DNA of 21,660 nucleotides from CAYVMN01 sp964452575 (GCA_964452575.1 CAYVMN010000058.1:1-21660); one strand, 5' to 3'; positions 1-7,368 are shown, counted from the first letter of the stretch. The notes: generated from the letters alone by a model not told the origin. Translations and numbers: made by a program.

Positions 1-1269
1 AAGCCCCTGGGCGACGTGTTCCAGGAGCAGGTCAATACTCATGCCCATACTGGTGAGCGGTGTGCGCAGCTCGTGAGAGGCCGCCATAACGAATTCACTC
101 TTCAGCCTTTCCACTTCCTTTAAGCGAGTGACATCCCTGAGCAAAAGCACGATGCCGGACAGTTTGCAATCCCTTCCGCGAATCGCCGTGACAGAAAATA
201 AATAGTGCCGTGAACGTTCTCCTTCCGGGATGATAATGATCCGCTGTTCATCGGGAACGTCGGGTTGTACCCCTGTTTCCACGGTCCTTTGAATCATTTC
301 GCACACATTGGGGGCGGGCAGGAGGTCCGCGCACGCCAGGGTCGTGGATGCGGCGAATTCCAGGTCCAGCATCCGGCGCGCGGCCGGATTGATGCCCGTC
401 ACCTTGAGGCCGGTGTCGAAGACCACCAACCCGTCCTCGATGCTGGAAAGGATCGCGTCCCCCTTGTTCTTCTCGGCGATGATCTCTTCGATGTTTATCT
501 CATGGTAATGCCCGAGCTGGGCGGCCATCTGGTTGAACTCGCCGGCCAGGCGACCCAGTTCGTCCCTGGTCTCGACCGGGACTTGAACCGCATAGTCGCC
601 CGCGGAGATCTTCCGGGACGCCTCCATGAAATCCCGGAGCGGCCGGACGATGCGTTCAGCAAGAAGCAGGCTGAAGATCAGTGCAACAATGAATGCCGAC
701 GCCGCCACGAGCACCGTGGACCAGATCGCGCGCCTGGCGACCTGACCTGCCCGAACACTGGCTCCGTACATGGTTCCCTCATTGAGGTGGCGCAGTTGAA
801 CGCAGGTTTCGCGGACCTTGGCAAAGAGAGGATGGACCGATTCCTGGTAGGTGCTCAGGTGAGGTTCTAGTTGGCGCCTTTTCGCGCCAGACAAATCGGT
901 CAACCCTGAAAACCGTTGCCTGTATTTCGCGTAATTCACCTCGATGGATTGAATCAGCTCGGCCTCGCCCTGAATCGTGATATTGTCCTTGGCGCGGGCC
1001 AGCCATTCAAGGAACACGGCCTCGTTTTCCCGGAACAGTGAGATCCCCTTTTCGGGTTCGCCCAGGAACATGAGCAGCATGCCGCTGTCTTGACGCTCCA
1101 GGGCGTCAATCATGTTTTCGGCTGCAAGGATGCTCCGGTAGTTTTCTCGAAGGATAGCGTCGGTTGCCTTGCCCAGGGATACGAGGTTCATCACAGCCCA
1201 CGCGACCACCAGACCCATAATGGTAAAGGCCACCCCATATCCAACCAGGATTTTCTTTTTCAGCGTCAT
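1..1269 (-). CDS. sensor histidine kinase, partial (HAMP-PAS-HisKA; C-terminus beyond window)
   Basis: This is the membrane sensor that should phosphorylate the response regulator encoded just upstream. The reading frame is open from an ATG at 1269 to base 1 (423 codons), so the catalytic ATPase domain lies outside the window. Residues about 7-27 form a first membrane segment, followed by a roughly 150-residue extracytoplasmic region. A second membrane segment lies near 180-203, then a HAMP linker (to about 256) and a PAS-like domain (about 263-380, with the SIEDGLVVFD and NPAARRMLDLEF signatures). The HisKA box SHELRTPLTSM has its phospho-accepting His near residue 399. The start is supported by GGAGGA at 1279-1284, 9 nt upstream. 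A consensus sigma-54 promoter sits in front. The signal sensed is unknown. Confidence 0.92.
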   Translation of the reverse strand, partial: MTLKKKILVGYGVAFTIMGLVVAWAVMNLVSLGKATDAILRENYRSILAAENMIDALERQDSGMLLMFLGEPEKGISLFRENEAVFLEWLARAKDNITIQGEAELIQSIEVNYAKYRQRFSGLTDLSGAKRRQLEPHLSTYQESVHPLFAKVRETCVQLRHLNEGTMYGASVRAGQVARRAIWSTVLVAASAFIVALIFSLLLAERIVRPLRDFMEASRKISAGDYAVQVPVETRDELGRLAGEFNQMAAQLGHYHEINIEEIIAEKNKGDAILSSIEDGLVVFDTGLKVTGINPAARRMLDLEFAASTTLACADLLPAPNVCEMIQRTVETGVQPDVPDEQRIIIIPEGERSRHYLFSVTAIRGRDCKLSGIVLLLRDVTRLKEVERLKSEFVMAASHELRTPLTSMGMSIDLLLEHVAQGL

Positions 1270-1312
1270 GGAACATCATCCTCCATTGCGTAGCAGCAAG
1301 CACTATTGCAGA

Positions 1313-1330
1313 CAGCAATTACCGTGCCAC
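1313..1330 (-). promoter_or_regulatory. sigma-54 (-24/-12) promoter of the histidine kinase gene
   Basis: On the minus strand the sequence reads TGGCACGGTAATTGCTG. It matches the RpoN consensus TGGCACG-N4-TTGCW at every defined position and has the required GG-N10-GC spacing. The -12 C is at 1315, which predicts a transcript start near 1303 and a leader of about 35 nt before the ATG at 1269. The regulator encoded just upstream is itself a sigma-54 activator, so self-activation of the operon is a natural inference. Confidence 0.8.
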
Positions 1331-1415
1331 GATGCAAGTGATGTGATTTCAATAAGTTATAGGGAAAGCAGAAAGAAACGGCCTTGAAACCTGAAAAGTT
1401 GAGGCCGGAGCGACC

Positions 1416-1428
1416 TTGCAGAATGCAA
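1416..1428. promoter_or_regulatory. candidate enhancer (activator-binding) inverted repeat
   Basis: TTGCA-GAA-TGCAA is a perfect 5-bp inverted repeat with a 3-bp spacer. Its centre is about 120 bp upstream of the transcript start predicted for the sigma-54 promoter at 1313-1330, a normal distance for an upstream activator site. A second TTGCA/TGCAA pair flanks the promoter itself (1306-1310 and 1333-1337). A weaker inverted pair, GGCCT/AGGCC, lies at 1380-1406. The assignment rests only on symmetry and position. Confidence 0.4.
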
Positions 1429-1452
1429 AGGGAGCGGTGATGAAGAGCGGGG

Positions 1453-2808
1453 TCAGATACCGTAGGTTTTTCTCCTGCGCCACAGTGTTGCTTGGTCGAT
1501 GCCGAGGACATCCGCCGCTTCCTGTAGTGAGGAGGTATTGGCCACGACTCTCCTGATATGCAATTCTTCTATGGTTGACAAAGGCACCATGTCTCCGATG
1601 GCGGGCGTGTTGACAGTGGGAGCGATATTGTCAGGCAGGTCATTCTTAGTGATCTGTTCACCGCAGCCCAGGATCACAGCCCGTTCAATGATGTTGCGAA
1701 GCTCCCGGACATTTCCTGGCCACGCGTACCTCGTAAGCATCTTACTTGCCTCCTCGGTGAATCCGAGGATTGATTTGTGGTTGGTATGGCAAAAATAGGC
1801 GAGGAAGTCTATGGCCAGCGGCATAATGTCTTCCGGCCGTTCCCTGAGGGGCGGCACAGTCAGGTTGATCACGTTAAGACGGTAGAAGAGATCCTCCCGG
1901 AAACGGCCCTCGTTAACAAGTCTTTCCAGATCGGCATTGCTCGCCGCAATAACGCGCACGTCCGCCTTGCGGGGCGTAGCTTCCCCGAGGCGTTCGTACT
2001 CCTTGTCCTGGATGAAGCGGAGCAGTTTTGCCTGGACCGCGGGGGCCATCTCTCCAATTTCGTCCAAGAAGAGCGTTCCGCCCTCGCAGGCCGCAATACG
2101 GCCCAGGTTATCCCGAACCGCCCCAGTGAATGCACCCTTGGCGTGTCCGAAGAGCTCGCTCTCAAGAAGTTCGGCTGGTAATGCTGGACACGCCACCACG
2201 GCCATGGGCTTGACCGCCCTTTCGCTCCAGTGATGAATGGCCCGAGCAAACACCGATTTACCGGTGCCGCTTTCTCCACAAAGCAGCACAATCGCTTCTG
2301 AAGGCGCGGCCTTCCTCGCCGTCTCGATAACCCGTTGCATGCCTGCGTTTCGGCTCTGGAGCCGGGCCTCCGGACCAAGCCGTTGCATGTCTTCCCTAAG
2401 GCCTGCAATCTGGTTTTCCAGTTCCCGAATCCGGCCTATCCGCCGGGTCATGAGCCTGACTTGGTCCGGCGTGAAGGGTTTCGCAATGTAATCGGTAGCC
2501 CCTCGCCTCATGGCTTCCACGGCGCTCTCGATAGAGGCATGCCCCGTGATGACGACGATCTTAGTCCACGAGGAGCCTGACAGCAGGACGGGAATCAAAT
2601 CCATGCCGTTCTCTTCGCCCAGCTTGAGGTCCACGAAGGCCATGTCAAAGGAGCGCCTCCTGCCCTCCTCGATTGCGTCGGCCGGATTGCTCACCGCGAT
2701 GACCGTATGCCCCTCGGCCGCCAGGCAGTACGAGAGCGTCTTGCGGATGTTGACCTCGTCGTCTACGATCAGGACACTTAATTTCTTTGTCTTTTGGTCA
2801 CTATCCAT
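1453..2808 (-). CDS. sigma-54-dependent response regulator, NtrC/AtoC/ZraR family
   Basis: A transcriptional activator of 451 residues, the usual length for this family. The receiver domain occupies residues about 10-125, with the acidic pair D16-D17, phospho-acceptor D60, T88 and K110 all present. The AAA+ domain has Walker A GESGTGKS at 178-185, an intact sigma-54 contact loop GAFTGA at 225-230, Walker B (GTLFLDEIGEM) and the NVRELRN segment. A Fis-type helix-turn-helix ends the protein (LQEAADVLGIDQATLWRRR). The ATG at 2808 is preceded by AGGA 6 nt upstream. The kinase gene follows after 183 nt, which contain its own sigma-54 promoter. Every catalytic element looks functional. Target genes other than its own operon are not evident. 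Confidence 0.95.
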   Translation of the reverse strand: MDSDQKTKKLSVLIVDDEVNIRKTLSYCLAAEGHTVIAVSNPADAIEEGRRRSFDMAFVDLKLGEENGMDLIPVLLSGSSWTKIVVITGHASIESAVEAMRRGATDYIAKPFTPDQVRLMTRRIGRIRELENQIAGLREDMQRLGPEARLQSRNAGMQRVIETARKAAPSEAIVLLCGESGTGKSVFARAIHHWSERAVKPMAVVACPALPAELLESELFGHAKGAFTGAVRDNLGRIAACEGGTLFLDEIGEMAPAVQAKLLRFIQDKEYERLGEATPRKADVRVIAASNADLERLVNEGRFREDLFYRLNVINLTVPPLRERPEDIMPLAIDFLAYFCHTNHKSILGFTEEASKMLTRYAWPGNVRELRNIIERAVILGCGEQITKNDLPDNIAPTVNTPAIGDMVPLSTIEELHIRRVVANTSSLQEAADVLGIDQATLWRRRKTYGI

Positions 2809-3028
2809 ATTTTTCCTGGGCCACGACTCTAACTCAACAAGTGAGGACTCTTATTCCTGCCTTGTCATCTTATGCATCAAACACTACAGCTAAATTCTTT
2901 GAGCCCTATCACAGCCCTAACGACCAGTGAGAAATGCCTTCCAGCTCTTGATCTCCCTGGGTGAAAAAATGGCCATTAACGAACACAAAATGATCTAAAA
3001 TCATACAATATCACAGTATCCAGAGCAG

Positions 3029-3277
3029 TCAAGAATTGCTGCGCTGGCCAATCTGTCGCAGCCTCCTCTCAGAATACTTCCCAATCTCTTTTGGGACATG
3101 CAGCCCTAGCAGAAACTCTCGCATCTCATCCGGCAGCTTCAGCAGGTTCATAAACTGCATGTCTCTCGCCCTCGTCAGCCCTTCTCTCTTGGCAATCTGG
3201 TTCAATGACTCCCCCACACTATCCTCCCACATTTTCTGCCACAGGATGGCCTTGTGTTGTTGTATGCTTTTGGGCTA
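3029..3277 (-). pseudogene. eroded ParB/HTH-like gene remnant
   Basis: An open frame without a good start. It begins just after a TAG at about 3278 and its first ATG is at 3232, leaving 67 residues. The segment GESLNQIAKREGLTRAR followed by MNLLKLPDEMREFLLGL resembles the helix-turn-helix tail found in ParB-like or recombinase-associated proteins, where the second part normally reads as a helix ending near SERRLR. The N-terminal catalytic part expected of such proteins is missing, and no ribosome-binding site is visible. I read it as a leftover fragment. The family assignment is from memory of similar sequences and is weak. Confidence 0.35.
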
Positions 3278-3578
3278 AAATTCATATTTTTCAGCAGCGA
3301 CTGGATTTTCGGGGGGAGAATTCTCGTAATCTATTGGAATAACAGGAATCTCCACGCGTCAAAATCCATGTCGGCCCGGGGGCCGTTTCAAGTCTTTCTA
3401 GACTCGCCCCGATCTGACGCGCAGGAGCAATGATTCGGCCAAAAGCTTCAAAGGAGCGATTGGGACTGAATGAGTATCGGGTCAGGCTTAACTAAATAGA
3501 TACTCATTTAGTTAAGCCTGACCCTATTTCTTGGTTCTAATTGCACAGGTCACAATTCTTTGTATGGGAGGAGAGAAA
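3278..3578. other. gene-free gap with several inverted repeats
   Basis: No coding region is supported here. Visible structure includes a GC-rich hairpin CGGCCC-GG-GGGCCG near 3372-3385, the symmetric segment AGTCT-TTCT-AGACT just after it, and an outer CGCGTCA/TGACGCG pair around both. The large palindrome at 3479-3524 is listed separately. The last 50 bases form the leader of the secreted-protein gene. Confidence 0.5.
3471..3524. repeat. 18-bp perfect palindrome (REP/MITE-like)
   Basis: The arm GGGTCAGGCTTAACTAAA (3479-3496) is followed after 10 nt by its exact reverse complement (3507-3524). The loop contains ATACTCA (3500-3506), which is the reverse complement of TGAGTAT at 3471-3477, so a second, competing pairing is possible. 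A 27-bp copy of the left half, with about 4 mismatches, recurs at 5168-5194. No T-run follows, so a simple intrinsic terminator is unlikely. It resembles the REP sequences mobilised by IS200-like (RAYT) transposases, although no such transposase is in the window. Confidence 0.75.
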
Positions 3579-4691
3579 ATGAAGATGCCAAAATATCCGT
3601 TATTTGCTCTTATGCTATTGATCTGTTTTTCTCTGATATTCTGTCCGTTAACAGAAGCTGGAAAGGACGGGTCGCTGCGTCTGAAAAAATACGCCTATAT
3701 CGATCATCAGGGAATCGGCATTGAGGCCTTTTCTCTCCTCATTCCGGCAGATTGGAACGTTCGGGGCGGGATCACCTGGACCCTTGATAATCCGGGTATG
3801 CCTGCTGTGGGGCATATAACCGTGAGCAGCCCGGATGGTAAAGAAGCATTCGATGTATTCCCGAATCAGGCCATGTTCTGGACCAACAATCAGATGCTTC
3901 TCACCATGTTCCCTGTGGGCGCGAGATATTTCGGCGCCGAAGTGCGGCCGGTAGTCGATCCCCTGACGGCATTAACACAGATTGTGCTGCCACGCTTTAG
4001 AAGGAATGTTTCGGGTCTTCGGGTCGTCAGCCAAAAAAATCTTCCTGAACTTGCTAGGGCGCTCGCCGCCGCGCCGCAGCCGGGGGTTCAGACCTTTGCC
4101 CAGGGCGCCAAGATCCGTGTTGAATATGGATCCGGAGGGATTGCCATAGAGGAAGAGATCTTTGCCGTGGTGGAAGGGTTTTCCTTTGCCTTCCAGACCA
4201 TGCAAGGGATGGTCACCAACACCAACTGGTTTGTGGATTATATTTTTTCGTTTAAAGCGGAAAAGGGCCACCTCGATTCAAAGGCCTCCTTGTTTAAAGC
4301 CATGGCGCAATCCTTTCGGGTTAACCCTCAGTGGTTCAACAAATACAACCAGACCGTCAACTATCTGATTCAGGCGCAAATTAAACAGATCCATTCCATC
4401 GGCGAACTCAGCCGGATCATCAGCCGGACGAGCAATGAAATCAGTGACACCATGATGAAGTCATACGAGGAAGGTCAACGGGTTCATGACCGGATCAGCG
4501 AAAACTTCAGTGAGTATATTCGGGGTACCGAGCATTATATCAATCCCCTCGATGGCCGTGAAGTCGAACTACCGGGCAATTACAATCATGTATGGGCAAA
4601 CGCGGGTGGCGAATATATCCTCACCGACAACCCGAATTATAATCCCAATGTCGGTTCCAATATAAACTGGCAGGAGATACAAAGAAAATAG
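3579..4691 (+). CDS. secreted protein of unknown function
   Basis: A 370-residue protein that I cannot assign to a characterised family. The start at 3579 is chosen because GGAGGAG (3567-3573) lies 5 nt upstream and because it gives a clean signal peptide: MKMPK, a hydrophobic core of about 17 residues, then a likely cleavage site before GKDGS. The mature part has a globular beta-rich N-terminal half (LIPADWNVRGGITWTLDNPG), then a helical stretch (about residues 270-320, rich in Q, S and E). A short C-terminal module follows with the pattern YINPLDGREVELPGNYNHVW and NPNYNPNVGSNINWQ. I have seen similar tails in uncharacterised exported proteins of anaerobes. It stands alone, with repeats on both sides. 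Confidence 0.8.
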   Translation: MKMPKYPLFALMLLICFSLIFCPLTEAGKDGSLRLKKYAYIDHQGIGIEAFSLLIPADWNVRGGITWTLDNPGMPAVGHITVSSPDGKEAFDVFPNQAMFWTNNQMLLTMFPVGARYFGAEVRPVVDPLTALTQIVLPRFRRNVSGLRVVSQKNLPELARALAAAPQPGVQTFAQGAKIRVEYGSGGIAIEEEIFAVVEGFSFAFQTMQGMVTNTNWFVDYIFSFKAEKGHLDSKASLFKAMAQSFRVNPQWFNKYNQTVNYLIQAQIKQIHSIGELSRIISRTSNEISDTMMKSYEEGQRVHDRISENFSEYIRGTEHYINPLDGREVELPGNYNHVWANAGGEYILTDNPNYNPNVGSNINWQEIQRK

Positions 4692-4789
4692 ACCCTTGAT
4701 TCCATGAACGATCAACCGACTCTTGTCTACGCCAATCGCCAGGGCAACACCCTGGACAGGGTGGGAGTAGGTCCGGCCCCGCAGTGAAG

Positions 4790-4894
4790 GGGGATGTAGG
4801 TGCAGAAGGTGCAAAAAACAATAATCGCAATTGCTATGAGATTATTCTAGACAACCCATTAAGTACGTTATGAACTTTCTACACCTACGTCCCC
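4790..4894. repeat. MITE-like element bounded by imperfect 23-bp inverted repeats
   Basis: The left arm (4790-4812, GGGGATGTAGGTGCAGAAGG then TGC) pairs with the right arm (4872-4894) at 19 of 23 positions. The interior is about 60 bp, A+T-rich and without an open reading frame. The size and form fit a miniature inverted-repeat element or a pair of abutted insertion-sequence ends. No flanking target duplication is obvious. The right arm lies against the stop codon of the beta-helix fragment, so the element may mark the breakpoint that truncated that gene. Confidence 0.5.
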
Positions 4895-4900
4895 TTTCCT

Positions 4901-5167
4901 TCATGGTGGCATATTTTTTTCGGCTTGAATGGTCAAGTTGTCCCCAGGCCAATCGAAGGTCCCCCCTTGAACAATCAGGGTCCCGCTCTGAAAATCAAGC
5001 TTTCCAGGCGAAACCACGGTGAAGGAATGACACGAAACAGTACCAAAGGGAAAAAGATCCAACTCTCCACCCTGAAAATTGGTGCCGATGTTGATGTCTC
5101 CGGTAACATAAAGGCTGACGGGGCTGCCCCCCACGGTCAGGCTCCCGTAGGTTCCATTGGCGCCCAA
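4901..5167 (-). pseudogene. fragment of a beta-helix surface/secreted protein
   Basis: The minus-strand frame encodes an 88-residue low-complexity, Gly/Ser/Thr/Val-rich stretch with a repeating pattern: GSLTVGGSPVSLYVTGD, GGELDLFPFGTVSCHSFTV, GKLDFQSGTLIVQGGTF. This is typical of right-handed beta-helix rungs in large autotransporter-like or filamentous proteins, which are usually many hundreds of residues long. No Met start and no signal peptide exist. The frame is cut off upstream by a TAG lying inside the second copy of the REP-like repeat (5168-5194), and downstream it ends at the MITE-like element. It is best read as a fragment trapped between two repeats. Confidence 0.45.
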
Positions 5168-5194
5168 TGTGTATGGGGTAAGGCTTAACTAAAA
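5168..5194 (+). repeat. second, single-arm copy of the 3471 repeat
   Basis: Bases 5168-5194 match 3471-3497 at about 23 of 27 positions. The core GGGTAAGGCTTAACTAAA differs from the palindrome arm at 3479-3496 by one base. The second arm is absent. The copy is in the same orientation as the left arm, so the segment between (secreted gene, MITE-like element, beta-helix fragment) is bracketed by direct repeats. Confidence 0.6.
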
Positions 5195-5243
5195 TCCCCA
5201 GGTCTGTCTAAATCAATGTCGGATCTTGGGTGGCAACGACCTC

Positions 5244-5272
5244 TTTACAAACCCGTTATAATTATGTAAATA
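5244..5272 (+). promoter_or_regulatory. possible sigma-70 promoter of the AcoR-type regulator
   Basis: TTTACA at 5244-5249 is followed after 17 bp by TAAATA at 5267-5272, within a locally A+T-rich stretch. An alternative -10, TATAAT, lies at about 5257-5262 but lacks a good -35. The regulator ATG is 46 nt downstream. This is a pattern match only. Confidence 0.35.
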
Positions 5273-5318
5273 TAGAATCAGGAAAAAAAGAGAAATTTCG
5301 GGCCTGGTACAAACAATA

Positions 5319-7355
5319 ATGAACACTATGAATGCACTTCCAGATAGAAGCAAGCTTAAGGCCGCTTGGAATCAATTTATTTCCACGGGAGAAGTGACAG
5401 GAACCTTGCCCCGCAAGGAGATCCTCTTATCATGGAGGCGATGCAGGGCTTACGGCGTCAACCCGTTTGCAAACCGTATCGAAACCGGTATGGGAGAGGC
5501 GGAAAAGGCAGAGATTTTCAAAGAAAACAAAACCCTCATCGAGACTGCCCGGCCTTTTCTGAAAAGCCTCTTCGAAGTGATCAAGAGTCTGGAAATGGCG
5601 GTCTTTCTCACGGACAGGAATGGTTTCGTTTTGGAAGCCCTGGGGGAGGGGGACATTTGGAACTACGCTCAGGCCAAGAATGCTGTGGCCGGAAGCAGCT
5701 TCCATGAAAAATACTGCGGCACTAATGCCCCGGCCATGGCCCTTATACTGGACAGACCCTTTCAGATGATGGCCGAGGAGCATTACATGGCGTTTGTTCA
5801 TTTGGCCACATGCGCGGCCGCTCCTATCCATGACGAACATGGGACCGTCATCGCGTGCCTGGATATCACCGCGGCCTACGAGGTGGCATTGAAGCACCCG
5901 CACACCCTTGGGATGATCGTGGCTGCTGCCAAGGTCATTGAAAACCAGCTCCGGCTCAAGAAGGAACTCGACAAATCCTTTCTGGCCAGCCAATACCTAC
6001 AGGCCGCCACAGAGTCCATGTCCACCGGGTTGATCATTTTTGACCGGCACCTTATCATCACACATTTGAACCCGGCAGCCGAGCGGATTCTGGGTATAAG
6101 CGCCACTACGCTCCCTGTGGGAGGGCAACCGATCCAAGGGGTAATAAAGAACGAGGTGATCCTAAACGCCGTTCACAACGGGAAAGAACTGAGCGATCAT
6201 GAACTCATCTTAAAGGAATCCATTCTAAAGACCCGTTGTTTGGTGAGTCTGAAACCCATCTCCAACCTGCACGGAGAGCGGATGGGAAGCGTCCTCTTCA
6301 TCAAGGAGCTGCGGCTAGTCCAGCAACTGGTGAATAAGGTGACCGGACTCCAGGCCCACTACACTTTTGCGGACATTAAGGGCCAGAGCCGTGAGATCAA
6401 AGAGACCCTCAGCCTTGCCAAGACCGTTGCAAAAAGCCCTTCCAATGTGGTCCTGGTGGGGGAATCGGGAACCGGCAAGGAGATGTTGGCCCAGAGTATC
6501 CACAACGCCGGGCCCTGGTCTGAGGGCCCCTTCCTGGCCATCAACTGTGCGGCCATCCCACACGATCTCATCGAAAGCGAGCTATTCGGGTACGAGGCCG
6601 GCACCTTCACTGGAGGACTTCGAAGCGGCAAATCCGGCAAATTAGAGCTGGCGAGAACGGGGACCCTTTTCCTGGACGAAGTGAACGAAATGTCCCTGGC
6701 CATGCAGACCAAAGTTCTTCGAGTACTGGAAGAGAAGCGGTTCCAGCGTCTGGGGGGGACCTCCTATCTCTACCTCAATGTCCGGATCATGGCGGCCGCC
6801 AACAAGGATCTACTGGCGGAGATCGAGAATGGGAACTTCCGGAGCGACCTCTATTACCGGCTCAATGTCTTTGAGATCCGGGTTCCGCCCCTCAGGGAAC
6901 GCAGTGGCGATATAATGCTTCTGGCCTTAGCATTCACCGAACAGATCAGCCGTAATTTGGGGAAAACGATCAGGGGAATCGCACCTGAGGCCATGTCCCT
7001 TCTGAGGGCCTATTCCTGGCCCGGGAATGTCAGAGAACTCAAGAACTGGATCGAGCGGGCCGTCAACCTTACCGAAGGCCCCCTCCTGACGCGAGCCGAC
7101 TTTCCCGTTGAGAAACAGCCCACAGAAATGCCGGGCCAAAGACCTTCCCTGCCCGACCATGAAACCCGGGCCCCCTCCAAACTGGGCCAGGTGGAGCGGG
7201 ACACCATCTGTCAGGTCCTGAAGGTCTGCGGCGGGAACATGACCGAGTCCGCCAAGAGGTTAGGGATCGGGAGGGCTACCCTTTATCGGAAGCTCAAGAA
7301 ATACGGCCTGGCTATGGGGCGAACGTTTCATCCTGATACATTCGTTCTATCATGA
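5319..7355 (+). CDS. sigma-54-dependent activator, AcoR type (GAF-PAS-AAA+-Fis HTH)
   Basis: A 678-residue one-component activator, close to the size of AcoR, the acetoin-catabolism regulator. The N-terminal third carries the AcoR-type region (SWRRCRAYGVNP) and a GAF domain with SSFHEKYCGTNAPAMAL and HDEHGTVIACLDITAAYE. A PAS-like domain follows at about 225-330. The AAA+ domain has Walker A GESGTGKE at 381-388 and Walker B (FLDEV, D453-E454). The sigma-54 contact loop reads GTFTGG at 428-433, not the usual GAFTGA. The C-terminus is a Fis-type HTH (about 626-664). There is no receiver domain, so it likely responds to a small ligand bound by the GAF or PAS domain. The start lacks a clear ribosome-binding site, and ATG 5328 is an alternative. 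The likely target is the alcohol dehydrogenase downstream. Confidence 0.93.
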   Translation: MNTMNALPDRSKLKAAWNQFISTGEVTGTLPRKEILLSWRRCRAYGVNPFANRIETGMGEAEKAEIFKENKTLIETARPFLKSLFEVIKSLEMAVFLTDRNGFVLEALGEGDIWNYAQAKNAVAGSSFHEKYCGTNAPAMALILDRPFQMMAEEHYMAFVHLATCAAAPIHDEHGTVIACLDITAAYEVALKHPHTLGMIVAAAKVIENQLRLKKELDKSFLASQYLQAATESMSTGLIIFDRHLIITHLNPAAERILGISATTLPVGGQPIQGVIKNEVILNAVHNGKELSDHELILKESILKTRCLVSLKPISNLHGERMGSVLFIKELRLVQQLVNKVTGLQAHYTFADIKGQSREIKETLSLAKTVAKSPSNVVLVGESGTGKEMLAQSIHNAGPWSEGPFLAINCAAIPHDLIESELFGYEAGTFTGGLRSGKSGKLELARTGTLFLDEVNEMSLAMQTKVLRVLEEKRFQRLGGTSYLYLNVRIMAAANKDLLAEIENGNFRSDLYYRLNVFEIRVPPLRERSGDIMLLALAFTEQISRNLGKTIRGIAPEAMSLLRAYSWPGNVRELKNWIERAVNLTEGPLLTRADFPVEKQPTEMPGQRPSLPDHETRAPSKLGQVERDTICQVLKVCGGNMTESAKRLGIGRATLYRKLKKYGLAMGRTFHPDTFVLS

Positions 7356-7368
7356 TACACTTGTATCA
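7334..7368. promoter_or_regulatory. candidate upstream activating site (7-2-7 palindrome)
   Basis: TGATACA-CT-TGTATCA (7353-7368) is a perfect inverted repeat that overlaps the regulator stop codon. A related imperfect site, TGATA-N9-TATCA (7334-7352), directly precedes it, giving two adjacent dyads. They lie about 180-215 bp before the sigma-54 promoter at 7547, a usual distance for an enhancer-binding protein. The match of dyad symmetry with an adjacent Fis-HTH activator is the evidence. Binding is inferred. Confidence 0.6.

Larger units (their letters stand above)
4692..5318. other. gap with MITE-like repeat, gene fragment and regulator promoter
   Basis: This 627-bp stretch has no intact gene. 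Bases 4692-4789 stay in frame with the upstream gene for 31 codons after its TAG (ending PTLVYANRQGN, then DRVGVGPAPQ and a stop). This could be a lost C-terminus or chance. CCAGGG/CCCTGG and CACCCTG/CAGGGTG hairpins overlap near 4730-4763 but lack a T-run. The inverted-repeat element, beta-helix fragment, second REP-like copy and candidate promoter that fill the rest have their own entries. Confidence 0.6.

Noticed and set aside
265..870. Long plus-strand frame opposite the kinase gene
   Set aside because: It is antisense to a clear HAMP-PAS-HisKA frame, has no start signal and has no domain pattern.
4735..4763. Overlapping CCAGGG/CCCTGG and CACCCTG/CAGGGTG hairpins as a terminator
   Set aside because: No T-run follows, so an intrinsic terminator cannot be supported.
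5430..5993. Long minus-strand frame opposite the AcoR-type regulator
   Set aside because: A shadow of the GAF-domain coding sequence in G+C-rich DNA, with no independent support.
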